Notes: a model not told the origin generated them from the sequence alone. Shown: positions 10,243-22,612, counted from the stretch's first letter. The stretch is 64,000 bases of DNA from Anodontia alba (GCA_964016985.1 OZ024830.1:58016104-58080103), one strand, 5' to 3'. Numbers and translations: made by a program.

Positions 10243-10461
10243 GAATTTCTATAAAACATGGTAATAATAAAAATGACAAAACTCCCTTTATCTTGGAAAA
10301 GGACTAGTCCGAAGAGATGGAAGAAGAATCCATTCGGCGAAATAGGTTCAACAGATGAAAATAGTAGACATGTTTTAATGAGTCTGTTACTAAATTGTAA
10401 TTTAAGCTCCAACACTGGTCACATCCAACCCCATGGTCGAGCGATAGTCTATTTTCAAAAA

Positions 10462-10823
10462 CAGTCGAACCTCAATAGCTCGAACACCGATGGCTCGTTT
10501 ACCATGGCTAATTCGAACTCATTTTTGAGTCCCTACAAAGTTCTTCTGCTAGCTCAAGAAAACAAATATTTAGGGAAATTTTCTTATTTAATCATGAAAT
10601 TGTATGTTGTGTGTACTCATTAGAATCGCCTCATCGAGGCGATTCTAATGAGTACACACAACATACAATTATTGTGAATGAAATAAAAAAAAACAAAAAA
10701 CTAAATTATCGCTATTTGCTTCCTGACCTGGCACCATGATTAACCCTCAGTGGCTCGAACTACCCATGTCTCGAACAATTTTCTGTGGTCCCAAAGATGT
10801 TCGAGCCATTGAAGTTCGACTGT
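10462..10823 (+). repeat. HP2 foldback element, complete
   Basis: The ends CAGTCGAACCTCAATAGCTC and its inverted partner GCCATTGAAGTTCGACTG bound 362 bp. The right flank is TA; the left is AA. CCCTCAGTGGCTCGAACTAC forms a subterminal match to the left arm. The centre is the palindrome TACTCATTAGAATCGCCTCA with its complement. No coding frame is present. The ends resemble pogo/Tigger-class Tc1/mariner termini. Confidence 0.85.
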
Positions 10824-11080
10824 ACATTGAAAGGAGCTTAGTGATCCGAATGGACTATTACAGAAGCCGATAGGGGGCACGTATTTGTCCTACGACGGTA
10901 CAAAACTGAAGGTTAGATTTACTATGGCTTAATTATTTTAAGACAGACTTTTTATTCACATAAAGATTTTCTAGAAGAATTTGTATTGGTTAGAAATCCT
11001 ATCTCGTGCATCAAAATGGCCACTAGTGGGCATTGCACAAAAACGAAGGTTGTATATTTACTGTCATTTGAAGGGAATGT

Positions 11081-11082
<2 letters not shown>

Positions 11083-11137
<55 letters not shown>
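11083..11137. repeat. (GT)n microsatellite
   Basis: About 27 uninterrupted GT units. Confidence 0.97.
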
Positions 11138-11138
<1 letters not shown>

Positions 11139-12610
11139 CAAAATTTAAGAAGGATAATATATCTGGAGTTAGAAGAATTTATAGTCCAGCAAATTTTTCT
11201 CTTTCTTTTGATGATTTTTTTTTATTTTGACGATTGAGACATTTATCGCTTGAAATAGCCAGTTAGCCAATCATATGGCCAGTTTTCAAAACAGCGACTG
11301 CCAGGGAGTGAGCTTGTCACTCCAGAAGTAGGATGTTAACATTAAGTAAATTACGTAATGATTACATTTTACATCCTGTTATGTAAATAAAAACAACACT
11401 TCTTTGCTTGCAGTAGCCAATTATCAGTCAGCATAATGTCATTAGCTGCAATACCTTGAAGACTCTTATGTTGCCTATGATATGGTAAGAGGAAAATAGC
11501 TTAGCTATTTGAGCTTTGGTACGTCAAGAGTTGATAATCTATGGTAAAAGAAGCTTCGTGCAAACATTGTATTATCAAAGCGCTGTAGGCGCTGGTGGCC
11601 TGGGCATCAGAAGGCACAGGGGCTTCAAAACTCACCAGATTTCAAATAAACACAAAATCTGTAAAGGCTAATATGATGAATATTTCAATAGAAAGTCTCA
11701 GCCTCATAGAGGGTATGGTTTCTGAGGTGAGAATTTTAAGAAATTCTTTCTATTTTCCATAGCAATCAGCCCTATTGCTGACAACAAAATACTCAGGAAC
11801 ATTACAAAATACGTTTTGTCAAAGTATCTGCAATTGCTGGGCAGTAAATACTTCCCCTTTACAAGTAAATGGAAACTGTAACTGGCATAGCAACCAAACC
11901 AAAGTGAACATTTTCATAAAAAATAGAAACTTACAATCCCCCAGCCCAAGCATGCTACAGATGAAATTTGGGCTCTATTTGCCTGTGGTGTAAGAGGAGA
12001 TGTTGTCTGAAAACGTTGACGATGGCAGACTATGACGGCGACAGCAATTGAGAACTACCCTTTAAGCTTTTTTGCGGAGCCTTCTGATCTGTTAAGCTAA
12101 AGACAAAGGAATGAAATTAACGTTGAACCGTCACTCGATATGCATCAATGAAAACGAAAGAGCTAGTTGTGTTCATGGTTTTATTAATTATAACATGAAA
12201 GTAAAATACAGGCTTTCAACTGATTATGAGCAGAAGAAAGATATTCCTGAAGACATATAATGGCAGTATTTTGATAAATAAAGGCTGAATGCCAAATGTT
12301 ACCCAACGTTCGTGCAAATAAAAATCTAAAACAGATGTTTTTTTTTTTAAGAGCAACGGATAAATCTATAAGAAATGAGAAGTGAGAGATGGGCCATAAT
12401 GCGCAGTTTCGGCTAATAAAGCCTCATCAGTGACTTTGAGTGAAACAGGCTCAACAATTTTAAACCACATGCAAATCTTCATATAATGATAAGAAATATA
12501 TATATGTCGGAGGCGCTAGGGGCACAAGATGTGTGATGGACACACAGACGGATAGGATGACACACAGAAGGACAAGGGTAATTTCTATAGCCCCCCCACA
12601 CACCCCTAAC

Positions 12611-12611
<1 letters not shown>

Positions 12612-12663
<52 letters not shown>
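12612..12663. repeat. (CA)n microsatellite
   Basis: About 26 uninterrupted CA units. Confidence 0.97.
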
Positions 12664-12665
<2 letters not shown>

Positions 12666-13115
12666 CCTAAAATGAATGACAAACGGGAAGAATTACACAG
12701 CATTTAATCATCTTTAACGTTTTTTTTTTGTTTTTTTTTTTTGTTTTTTTCAAAATGGCTAAGTTTTTTCATAATGTACTACTTATTTATTCACATGCCA
12801 ATTAAGTAACTGATCTGAATGAAAAACCTACAACCACTGAGTGACACAAATGCCAGTTTGAGCATATTTTTTTCAATCCATTCTTGCAGAAATTCAAAAA
12901 ACAAAATCTTGATATTAATGAACATTTAATTATCTGAAAGAGTAGATGAAACTATGTGAAAACGTAAAACTGCATGTTCATGTTGTTCTACAAAGTTTGT
13001 ATAGACAAAATAAGCAGTTTAATGTGCACCCATATTGAAACAAGATTAAATATTTGCATGTAATGACAAATGACTAGAGATCCATTTGAAAGCCGGTAAA
13101 ATATACAAAGAAATA

Positions 13116-13236
13116 TAGAAATGTGTCCACAGTAGACGGATGCCCCCGCTTTGGGTACCTCTATAAAACTGTGCAAACCTTGCCAAATCAGCCTACGTTA
13201 ATGCGGGGGCATCTGTATACTTTAGACACATTTCTA
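13116..13236. repeat. Inverted repeat with GC-rich inner stem
   Basis: TAGAAATGTGTCC and GATGCCCCCGC on the left pair with GCGGGGGCATC and GACACATTTCTA on the right around a 40-base loop. Confidence 0.7.
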
Positions 13237-13239
13237 GTT

Positions 13240-13632
13240 AACAAAGAATCCAAAACAAATGAAAAATATACGGCCCTTTGCCGTCAAGGTCAGTAACTCT
13301 TAAACCAAGCAACTCAATTTTGTGTACTCTAGTAAATGATTTTCAACAAAGAATCCAAAAATAATGAGAAATATAAGACCCTTTGCCTGCAAGGCCTGTA
13401 CGTAACTCTTAAACCATACGACACAGTTTTGTTTTCCATAGTAAGTGATTTTCAACAAAGAATGCAAAAATTATGAAACAAATAAGGCGTGCATCCAGAG
13501 TATAAGTAAGGGAGATAACAACAGACGGACAGATGGTTGGACAGACGGACGCTCAGGCACCATTGTATGCAAGGCCTGGAACTCTAAAACCGTAAGTCCA
13601 AGAAACTCAATTTTGTGTTATCTAGTAAGTGA
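13240..13632 (+). repeat. Tandem repeat, about 107-bp unit, three copies
   Basis: AACAAAGAATCC begins units at 13240, 13345 and (as AACAAAGAATGC) 13454. Each continues through CCCTTTGCC, AAGGCC and TAACTCTTAAACC to an AGTAAGTGATTTTC-like end. The third unit carries an extra segment of about 95 bp with GGACAGACGGACG near 13540. Confidence 0.75.
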
Positions 13633-14499
13633 CTTTAGATTTTAATGCAGCAGCGTCAGTTGCGCGTGGAGTTGCGCAGTTGTAATAATATGTACGGGAC
13701 TGCCTCTTTGTTTATTTCACTCTATGTAAAACCCGTGGAGAAATTTTCAGGTACCAGTCTGTCTTTCATTGGCTTATATTTAATTATTATTTTTTAACAG
13801 TTATCAAAATATTTAAGGCATAATACGGTTTCAAACATCAAAATCTCGGCTTTTCAGATACACAAATACTCGTACTTTTCTGTTCTTGTATCGGCTATCA
13901 CGATCGGGTATCTCCATACAGCGTAATAATTTACAGTGATGAATAAGCTCATCGGGGCTCAACATTCCTTCTCAAACAGTTTCGTATGAGAAGCATCGTA
14001 CATATATCGAAGTTTCTTGTAAACATAAACCTTATTATTATGTTCAACCCGAATATATATTTATTTTCACGGGCCTTTTTTAGCGTAGTTGCAGGCGGTA
14101 CTTTGCACTTTTACTCGGGTTTTTTCCGTAAATGATTTGGCAGGGGTAGAAATTTTGGTATGACTTCTGGCTTTAGGCCTGGCAGGCCAAGACCAGGCCA
14201 AAAACATATCCCATGGAATAAAGATACACGTGTTTCTTTTTATTTCCTGTTAGTTTATTTTCTTGGCTCATTATGATTTACGAAGGTCTTGAGACATTTA
14301 CATAAAAAATACATGTAAGAATATGTACCTAAGAAATGCCACAGTCATGAAGCACAGTCCCCACGAGGCGTCATAAGAAGGAGAGATAAGGAAGAAATAA
14401 TGACAAACACTACAAAATCGTATGTAACCACAGACGCACAAAGAAGAACTGCAAGAGAGGAACGTTACGGCAGTGGGTGGTGGGGTGGGAAAGGGGCTT
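13633..14499. other. Unassigned DNA
   Basis: No recognisable coding, RNA or mobile-element feature on either strand. Confidence 0.4.
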
Positions 14500-15080
14500 T
14501 TAAAATCAGTTTTACTCGCGCGAAACCTCACCCTTACTTCTGATGCAGCTACAATTACAAATGAATGTACGGACCCCATAGGATTCTTCTTCCTCATATG
14601 TAAAATATCACAGTAAAACACAATACAATCGAACCTCAATAGCTCGAACACTGAATAGCTCAATAGCTCAAATAGCTCGAAACTCGTTTAAATGGTTAAT
14701 TCGAACTCGTTTTTTGAGGTCTTATTGTGTAATCAAAACTACTGCGACGAAACATTGAGCGACGAAAAGGGCTCAGTGGCGATCAGAAGCCAGAACATGA
14801 GAGAACTGTTTTATATGGTTGGCGCTTGACTAGCAATGTACATTGTTATAGCCGGGCCCGTCATGGTACTGTTTACGGGTTTCTTCTGTTCTCAGATCGC
14901 CATTGAACCCTTTGCTTTGTTTCATCACAGTATTTGTGATTATATGTGTGTTCACCGTGACGTTTCACAGATGAGGTAAAGGACCCCTGTACGGACCGAA
15001 CATATATTTTTGTATGTTTGTAATTTGTAGCTGCATCAGAATTACGGGTAAAGTTTCGCGCGCGTAAAACTGATTTAAGC
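14500..15080. repeat. Foldback element, about 580 bp, with inserted HP2 piece
   Basis: AATCAGTTTTACTCGCGCGA with TTCTGATGCAGCTACAA on the left is mirrored by TTGTAGCTGCATCAGAA with TCGCGCGCGTAAAACTGATT on the right. Inner arms around 14740-14790 mirror 14885-14945. The asymmetry comes from an HP2 fragment lying within the left arm. Confidence 0.7.
14626..14727 (+). repeat. HP2 element, truncated copy
   Basis: Starts after a TA with CAATCGAACCTCAATAGCTC and is lost after about 100 bp, before the central palindrome. A short internal duplication of the AATAGCTC word is visible. Confidence 0.7.
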
Positions 15081-15109
15081 TCCAAGCAGTTTTTCTACTG
15101 ACCGTTCCA

Positions 15110-15734
15110 CATCACGAAAACACGTCTACAGAAGAACTTTAATGGCTCGAACCCCGATGGCTCGTTTACCATGGATGAGTCGAACACGTTCTTGAGTCCG
15201 CAGGGATTTCCTCCAAATGTGTTATACGGATAATTTAGGGAGATTTTCTTCTTTTATCTTGCAAATGTATGTTGTGTGTACACATTAGAATCGCCTCGAT
15301 GAGCGATTCTAATGAGTACGCACAACATACGTTTATAATATAGAACACCGAAAAGATATCCCACAATTAGCTCCATTATGCCTCCTGGTATGGCACTAAT
15401 AGTAACCCTCCGTGGCTCGAACTACCGCTGTCTCGAACAAATTATCATGGTTCCAAAAGGGTTCGAGCCATCAAAGTTCGACTGTATATAGTTTTGACCC
15501 CCTTAAACCCCACTTTTATATAGTAAAAACTTGGGTTTACAGGGGTATACATTATTTTTCTTATTTCTGCTTAAAACATAGATTGTGGGTACTCATTAGA
15601 ACAGCCTCTAATGAGTACCTACAATCTATTTTTTGAGCAGAATTATGAAAAATATCAGAATATTTTATCTGAAAATTTTCATTTTTATGGTGGTAAAATT
15701 TTCAGTATATTTGAATAGGCATGTTTTCGTTATG
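15110..15734 (+). repeat. HP1 element, copy 6, split by HP2
   Basis: The tip CATCACGAAAACACGTCTA at 15110-15128 is separated by HP2 from the rest, which resumes as TATATAGTTTTGACCCCC at 15485. Without the insertion the copy is about 267 bp. Its central palindrome is collapsed (ACAGCCTCTAATG), having lost most of the inner stem. Confidence 0.85.
15129..15484 (+). repeat. HP2 element nested in HP1
   Basis: 356 bp with a TA on each side (15127-15128 and 15485-15486), which shows TA target duplication. The centre reads TACACATTAGAATCGCCTCG, again the shared palindrome core. Confidence 0.88.
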
Positions 15735-15855
15735 CAGGCGGTTCCTCTGGTTTAGTTCTTCTTTAAACGTCGGTAGTTTCACAAGTGGAGTTTGTTTTGT
15801 CATTGTTTTTCATCATCTCTCCTTCTTTTGGTTCCCCGGAAAGGCTGGTTTTTGA

Positions 15856-16133
15856 CATTACGAAAACATACCTATATAATTTTGACCCACTTAAACCCAA
15901 CTTTTATATGGTAAAACTGGGGTTTACAGGGATATACATTATTTTTTCTTATTTCTGCTTAAAAACATAGATTGTGGATACTCGTTAGAACCGCCTCGGC
16001 GAGGTGGTTCTAACGAGTACCCACGATCTTTGTTTTGAGGAGAAATATGAAAATTATCAGAATTTTTATCTGAAAACTTTCAGTTTTTGGTGGTGAATTT
16101 TTCAATATATTTGAATAGGCATGTTTTCGTAAT
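15856..16133 (+). repeat. HP1 element, copy 7
   Basis: Runs from CATTACG (instead of CATCACG) through CTATATAATTTTGAC to TTCGTAAT. The central palindrome has one arm mismatch (GAGGTGG against CCGCCTC). Confidence 0.9.
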
Positions 16134-16136
16134 ATG

Positions 16137-17052
16137 ATTGTGGCATTTCCTGGATAGCTTTACATATATTTTATACAGTATCATGTTTCACAAGGTAAAA
16201 TGTTTTGGTTTGAAGAGGAAACTTCTGAAATGTAATCTCCAAATGTAGGGTCTCAAAAAGGATTTTGACACTATAACACATGTGTTTTATAAAGTATATA
16301 CCTATAGGTTATCAAAAAAAAAATGAATTTGGTGGGGGACCTGAGGCTGAAATGGAGGTTATAAGAACCCGGCTTTGGTCATAAAAAAGGGATTGTGACA
16401 CCACGGCTTTTAGTCTGATGGATACCACAAAAATGTGGGTTGTCAGTAACTCCATATCAGTTTGTGGGACTTGTCGTACATGCAAGAACAACCCTTTGGT
16501 CCTAAAAAAGGGATTTGCTGCTGTTCTGGAATGATATACATATAGCTGTCAATGAGCCAATATTATTTTAAGTTAGTAACCTAAAATGGTGAATCTTGCA
16601 ATTGAAGCCAATAACCTTGACCAAAAAGATATACAGCTGAATTTTAGTATATAGAATGACTTTACATTGCTTTATAGGAAATACTGTTTAGAAATTAAAA
16701 ATGAATTGCATTTTGGCAACATATATGTATTTTGCGCGATACAGTTTTTCATTTGTAACTAGCAGCTGTGCCCAGCGTAAAATGTACACATCTGACTGGC
16801 CATGTTCAAATCACAATTAAATACTCTATATAGTTAACGCATGAGTTTAAAACTTCAAGGTATGTTCAAATTCTTTTGGAGTGTCTGTCAAAAACGTATA
16901 TTTTACGGAAAACTGACCTGATATGTAATGCTTATGGAAAGGTTATTATTTATTACGTTTGGTCTTCTAATGTTCCCAACAAGTGTTCTCCTTCAAGATC
17001 AGACTTTGAGATGTACGTAGCAAACATATCACTGCACTTTAACCAAACGCAA
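16137..17052. other. Unassigned DNA upstream of the LTR element
   Basis: Phrases such as AAAAAGGGATT(G/T)TG recur at about 16255, 16384 and 16505, hinting at an old tandem repeat. No gene is visible. Confidence 0.4.
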
Positions 17053-17057
17053 ATATA

Positions 17058-18319
17058 CATTGTAGCGTCCGGACTAGTCTACATTTCGTTCGTTACATGT
17101 GCTTTTCATTTTATTTGCAACGGAGCCGATGCTGGTGCATCGCTATCGAGGGGTTTCACCACCTATTTCCACTTCGAAATGCATTACCTTCCGGAAATCA
17201 CGCTGTGCCTGATTTCTTTTGTTTGTTGGGCAATAACCTTCCATAGTTAACTTTCCGTGTCATTCGGTATTGACGCCGTACGGCTGCGTAATGGCGTGTA
17301 TACTTCTATCATGCAGATACTTTCGCTTTTGACCGCTTTGGATGGCCAAGTGCTTGATTAATCTCCGGTACCGCTCGGAGTTTCCCGGAGTGCTCCGGGA
17401 GAGTTACTGGGAACAAAACCGAAAGTCTCCGGATGGTCTCCATTGTGATGTTGGAATATCACGTCACGAGTCGCGTGCCCAGAGGGTATAAATACTGGGC
17501 GTTTTCTCAACCTCGGGGGTTAGTTCAGTAGCAGCTAGCCTCCAGAACAGTTAATTCTCTTTCTCTAACCCTAAAACTCCATCTCAACCAGAAAAATTAT
17601 TTTTAAACTGCAGTAGTCAGTTATAATATTTATTCTGCCAGTCTACCACAGATTATGGCTCTAAGGCATACTTTTGAGGAGGTTTTTATCAACTAATATT
17701 TATTCTTTCTTTTTTTTTTTAAGGATGGCAACCAAAGCCTAAGCAACCTGACAGCCCTTGTTTACATTTCCCCTCCCACATTATTCTGTTCGGTATAGAA
17801 ACTGTTCTCAACCCTATTTGTAGGTCTCTCTTTCTCTCTCTAACGTGGTGAAACTCTCTCATAATATGGCAAAACCATGTAAACTATATAATATTTAGAT
17901 TTATTTATATTCTCAGAATTATATAGGGAAATTTATTGATTGGGTTAGCCTTTTGTTATAAACCATGTTAGCTGTGGCATCTGGGTTTAGCTTATAGGCT
18001 AGAAGAATCTGAATCACTATATGATGCTATATTATTTTAATGTCAGATTACTGTTTGAGCTCTATAACCATTAAACACTTATGTAGTTATTTAGGGGATA
18101 CTTAGATAGAAAATATATCCAGTTATGATAAACTGTTGAATTCAGGAAAACTCTCTAAGGTTATAATAGCGTTTCCTCGTTCTTTCCTGTCCTACCACTT
18201 CCGTCCAGCCCAAGGCGAACCCACAAACATGTAACTCTTTTTTATATTTAACACTCCGGCAATTTATACATCCTGACGTTACATCCTGTCGAAAGCTGAT
18301 ACGGGGCGAGCGGGTTACA
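17058..18319 (+). repeat. 5' long terminal repeat
   Basis: Direct repeat of 28191-29471. It begins CATTGTAGCG (the TG of a conventional TG..CA border is at 17061) and ends GGGTTACA. It lacks a segment of about 36 bp present in the 3' LTR near 28420. Confidence 0.9.
17487..17494 (+). promoter_or_regulatory. TATA box of the 5' LTR
   Basis: TATAAATA, conserved in the 3' LTR. A TCAGT initiator-like word sits about 35 bp downstream at 17525. This marks the likely U3/R border. Confidence 0.65.
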
Positions 18320-18321
18320 TT

Positions 18322-18339
18322 TGGTGTCAGAAGTGGGAT
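18322..18339 (+). other. Primer binding site, tRNA-Leu
   Basis: TGGTGTCAGAAGTGGGAT, two bases after the LTR, is complementary to the 3' end of animal tRNA-Leu(CAA) including CCA. Confidence 0.85.
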
Positions 18340-18368
18340 TTAAGCAGAAGCTCCGTATTTTAAAAATT

Positions 18369-18401
<33 letters not shown>

Positions 18402-18854
18402 CAAATCCAAGTGATTATTGTGATAAATATTTTGTGTCATTTGTGGAAGAACAGTAGCTGAGAATCTAAACACAAAGACTACCAACTAGACAAATACACA
18501 AAAATAATTTACTAAAGGTTAAAAAAATGGGTGATAACTCTCTACATTTTCAAAATTTCCTCTCTTGGCTTTAATTTGTTTTTGTTTTCTTCTAATTGGT
18601 GTTAACTGATGTAGAATTGTAACTACATCTTGAATAGCCTCAAGATAAGGTTACAATTTTCTATCTATTCCATTTGTTTCTATTAACTAGCAAAGTAACC
18701 TAGTAGTTTGGCACAATTTTAAAATTGATTCAGTTATTCTGTCTTAGCTGTGGGACAAGTTACTGGCACAAGTCTGATCACACATTTCAGTCATTGTGTA
18801 AATAATTTACACATTGTCAATTCATTTTCACATCTTACAAGATCAATTTTGAAG
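18340..18854 (+). other. Retrotransposon leader
   Basis: Untranslated leader between the primer site and gag, with a T tract of about 30 at 18371-18401. An in-frame upstream ATG-like extension to 18750 exists but the first convincing gag start is 18855. Confidence 0.5.
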
Positions 18855-20222
18855 ATGGAAGAGTTAGACAACAGAGAACCGCCTACTTTAAACAGTCATG
18901 ATGGCAGTGATAATGAGTCACTTTGTTCAAATGATCCCGACATTACCCAGTCTTTCAGTAGACTAGACAGTGAGATAAAACAGGAAATGTCATCAATTGC
19001 TACACAAATTTAACAGCTTGTTAGACATGAATGAACGCATACAACAAAAATTTCAGGACTTTGATATGCAAATGCAAAATATACGGTCCCAAATCAGGAC
19101 CAAAATAATAGCCACAGCACCATAAACCATCCAATCAACTGTACAACTATTCCAACCAATGGGAATAATAATATGCAGAGTTGCAGTACCCCAATTCGAG
19201 AACCTTCACAAATAACAGACACTTCTCCCAACAGCCAGGTTATATAAAATGCAACTAACACAAACCTGGAGGGTTTAAATTCTGACTCAGAAGTTTCCAC
19301 AAATACTCATTCTAAATCAAAAGAAGACAATTTTATCAAACTGAAACCACAGACCTTTAGTGGGACTGATGATTTTGAGGACTTTCTCACCTAGTTTGAA
19401 ATAACTGCTGAGATAAGTGGTTGGGATTACCGTGCCAAATCTCTCTATTTAGCAAATAGTTTAAAAGGGTCTGCCAGTGCCTTGCTGAATGAACTTACAT
19501 CTGATCAGAGGCGCGATTATACTAGCCTTGTCCAGAAATTAACCGAGCGATTTGGTTCTGAAATTAAAGCAGAGGTCTTTATGTCTCAGTGAAAGTCGAG
19601 AGTAAAACGTAAAGGGGAGACAATTCCCGAATTATCACAAGCCATTAAAAAGCTTACCAGGCAGTCCTATCCAACTGTTTCTTTAGATGTTATTGAGGCG
19701 TTAGCGTTAGATCACTTTATCGACGCCTTAATCGACACCAAAATTAGGTTAAGATTACGCGAAGTTGGTCCGAAAACATTAGCGGAAGCTGAGAAGATTG
19801 CCGGGCGTATGGAAGCTCACAGAATTGCTGATAAACAAAGAATGCGTTTAGTAGGTAAGGTTGAGCAAGAGAACAAAAATGGTCACGACTTGCTACATCA
19901 TCAAATGTCTAGTATAAATAGAAGCATAGATTCAATACAGAAACCAGTCCAAAACTTTGTCTAGCATCAAAAAACTTCACCCAGGTACAACAATGCTTAT
20001 TATCAAAATGCTCCCGCAAACCGACATCTTAGAGCCTACCATAGAAATTGGTCTCCAAGAAATGGTCATTTCAGGGGAGGTAACCCATCTTAGAACCAAA
20101 ATCAAAACCGCTTCAGGCCAGTCAATGTGAATTATACCAAAAATCAGACCAACCAGGGAAACTTCAGACAGTCGAATCAGGGGCCCGGATTCAGACTGCA
20201 GAATCAGATGGGCCCGAAACAG
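18855..20222 (+). pseudogene. gag: gag, broken
   Basis: Structural protein that packages element RNA. An acidic N-terminal region (EELDNREPPTLNSHDGS) is followed by a low-complexity Asn/Thr stretch. The capsid-like core comes next, with KLKPQTFSGTDDFEDFL (about 19340), YLANSLKGSASALLNEL (about 19450) and RLREVGPKTLAEAEKIAG (about 19750), as in Mag-like Ty3/gypsy gags. The tail is Asn/Arg/Gln-rich with no CCHC knuckle. In-frame stops occur near 19011, 19246, 19393, 19591, 19963 and 20092, and a frameshift precedes the core, so no full-length Gag can be made. Confidence 0.8.
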
Positions 20223-20227
20223 TAGCT

Positions 20228-20690
20228 GTGCGGCAAAACTGGTGCACAGAGGAGGGTTATCTGGTTTGTGCAGAAGTAGAAAACTTACCGCTAACTTTTC
20301 TTCTGGACATTGGTTCCAATGTTACCAATCTACGGAGAGATGTTATTGATCAGTTTTCTGTTGATGACTGTCCAATCATTGAACCTACAAATGTAAATTT
20401 GTTAACCGTTACAGAGGAGACAACTCCATTTTTAGGAAAAGCAACTGTAACCATTAAAATAGGCTCTCAAACATTTAAACACCAGTTTTGTTTGCGAACA
20501 TGGAAAACCCAGGCATTATTGGCATGGATTTTCTGTTAGCGCACAAATGTGATCTCATGCTCAGTCAACAGTGCATTAAAAAAAAAAACGGTGAAAAGAT
20601 TATGTGTTTCTTAAATAGTTCAAATGCAGCTTCAAAGTGCTGTAATGTAGCAATTCAAGAACACTCGGAGATACTGCTAATAGTGAAATG
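20228..20690 (+). pseudogene. pol: pol, aspartic protease region, broken
   Basis: The retroviral-type protease that matures Gag-Pol. LPLTFLLDIGSNVTNLR carries the catalytic aspartate but reads DIG instead of the conserved DTG or DSG, which should weaken activity. A frameshift near 20500 moves the GIIGMDFL stretch (end of the protease fold) to a different frame. A further frame change precedes the region joining RT. Confidence 0.75.
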
Positions 20691-20931
20691 ATAGTGAAAG
20701 GTGTACCTTTAGGTCCAATAAACAAAGATTCGACTGGCTTGATTGAAGCCCATTCACTTTTCACGCAACGTAAAGGTGTCATGGTGGCAAATGCACTAGT
20801 CAGCCCCCGAACCGGCACGGTACCTGTGCGCTTAGCTAATCCGTTTGTCAAACGGTGTCAAATAAATAAACAAACATTAATAGCCACATATGAAACAAAC
20901 AAAGTACTGAACGCATGTCCTTAACTCTAGG

Positions 20932-21640
20932 GTGATGAATTCTGAGTACCCTTTAGAAACAGAGATACCTGACCATCTTAAGGAACTACATTCTACAAAT
21001 TGCCAAGAGTTCGATGTCAAGCAACAAATTAAACTATGGGATCTTTTAATAAAACATCAGGGCGTGTTCTCAGCCTCTTCCCATGACCTTGGTCGTACCT
21101 CCTTAGTAGAGCATAAAGTAGATCTTTTACCATGTACCCGTCCTATTAAACTGAGACCATACCGTATCCGTACGCGTCTTGCTAAATAGCAAGCTGCCAA
21201 GAATAAGTTAAAAATGATGGCGGAAAAAGACCTGATATAACCCTCACTCAGTCCGAGGTCTAGTCCAGTAATTATTGTCCCCAAGGATTCATTGATTCGT
21301 TTTGTTATAGACTACAGACAACTTAACAAATGCACTGTATCAGATAGTCAGCCCCTGCCACGAACTGATGACTCTCTGGATGCATTGGGTGGGTCTAAAT
21401 GGTTCTCCACCCTAGATCTTAGAAGTGGGTTCCACCAAGTTACTGTGGCAGAAGAGAACAGACCCAAGACTGCTTTCTGCATTGGTGGCAGTGGCCTATG
21501 GCAGTTCAAAGTGATGCCTTTTGGAATGACCAATAGTCCAGCCACATTCGAAAGCTTGATGGAAAGGGTATTTTCAGGGTTAACCTATATGACCTTACTG
21601 ATTTATTTAGATGATATTATAGTTTGCCAGAAAGCTTGCG
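20932..21640 (+). pseudogene. pol: pol, reverse transcriptase region, broken
   Basis: Ty3/gypsy RT. A preceding QQIKLWDLLIKHQGVFS block is followed by HKVDLLP and RPYR, then VIDYRQLNKCT (about 21304), FSTLDLRSGFHQV (about 21403), PFGMTNSPATFE (about 21517) and the catalytic YLDD at 21604-21615. One frame carries the whole region but has stops at 21187 and 21238. Immediately after YLDDIIV the reading enters integrase zinc-finger sequence, so the thumb, connection and RNase H were deleted. Confidence 0.85.
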
Positions 21641-22612
21641 TAAGAAGTGTTTTTCTTTATTACATGATACTGTCACCGCAGATCACTTAGGAACTAGTAA
21701 AACTTTAGCAAGAATAAAACAAAGATGTATAATATTGGTGTAAAAAATGTGATGTATGTGGTCCAGGAAACCGCCTTATAGAAAAGCTAAAGTACCAATG
21801 AAACAGTTTAATGTGGGTTTTCTACTTGAGCGGGTAGCAATTGACTGTATGGGTCCTTTACCCTGCACAATAATTCAAGATTCTTACTTCTTGTTTCTTG
21901 CTAATTTACCAAATGGTTAGATGCCATTCCTGTTCCTAGTATTGATGCTAAAACTATTGCAACCAAGTTAATTGAAAACTTAAGTTCATTTCTGTGTTTG
22001 GCGTACCCGCCAATTTACATTCAGACCAAGGTATAAATTTCGAGTCAAACGTATTTAAACAGGTGTGCACAATATTAGGCATACAAAAAACACGCACTAC
22101 GCCTGGTCGACCCCAGTCTGACGGAATGATTGAAAGAGCCTGTCGTAGTGTACAAGCTATATTATCCGCCTATGTGTCAGAAAACCAAAGAGACTGGGAT
22201 ATTTATATACCTCTATTAATGATGGCCTATAGATCTGCCGTTCACGATACTACAAAGTGTACTCCTTGTTCCATTAGAAAAACAGTTAGTGAGAATTCAC
22301 AATTTAGCGCGTAAACACATACAAATCTCTAGCGATGGCATGAAACTTTACTATGACAGAAATTTCACAGGGTTTTCAGTCGCTGACCCTGTATGGTTCC
22401 ATAATCCTGTCAGAAAACAAGGTATCAGTCTCAAATTACAAAGACCCTGGAAGGGACCTTATATAGTTGTAGAGAAATTCAATGACATCATATACAAAAT
22501 ACAAGAAACTCCCGAGACAAAGCCAAGGTTGTGCATTATGACAGATGAAAGCCATGCCATGGTGAGAATACTCCCAATTGGTTCCACATGTAACCAATTA
22601 AATTATGTCTAA
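21641..22612 (+). pseudogene. pol: pol, integrase region, broken
   Basis: An HHCC zinc finger is split by a frameshift (LLHDTVTADHLG, then YWCKKCDVC). The DD35E core has ERVAIDCMGPLP, then the HSDQG aspartate and the DGMIE glutamate, which I count as exactly 35 residues apart. The segment from about 21994 to 22260 is open. A C-terminal RPWKGPYIVVEKF motif belongs to the GPY/F module in another frame and ends in a stop at 22612. Stops occur near 21735 and 21918. Confidence 0.85.

Larger units (their letters stand above)
10824..13115. other. Unassigned AT-rich DNA
   Basis: Apart from the two dinucleotide tracts listed separately and short T tracts at 12341 and 12721, nothing is recognised on either strand. 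Open frames here are short and have no recognisable domain. Confidence 0.45.

Noticed and set aside
16876..17250. 124-residue plus-strand open frame
   Set aside because: It crosses the border between flanking DNA and the 5' LTR, and the C-terminal half recurs in the 3' LTR, so it is a chance frame.
20600..20851. Minus-strand open frames across gag-pol (also 21057, 21348)
   Set aside because: Antisense to clear protease and reverse transcriptase motifs on the plus strand.
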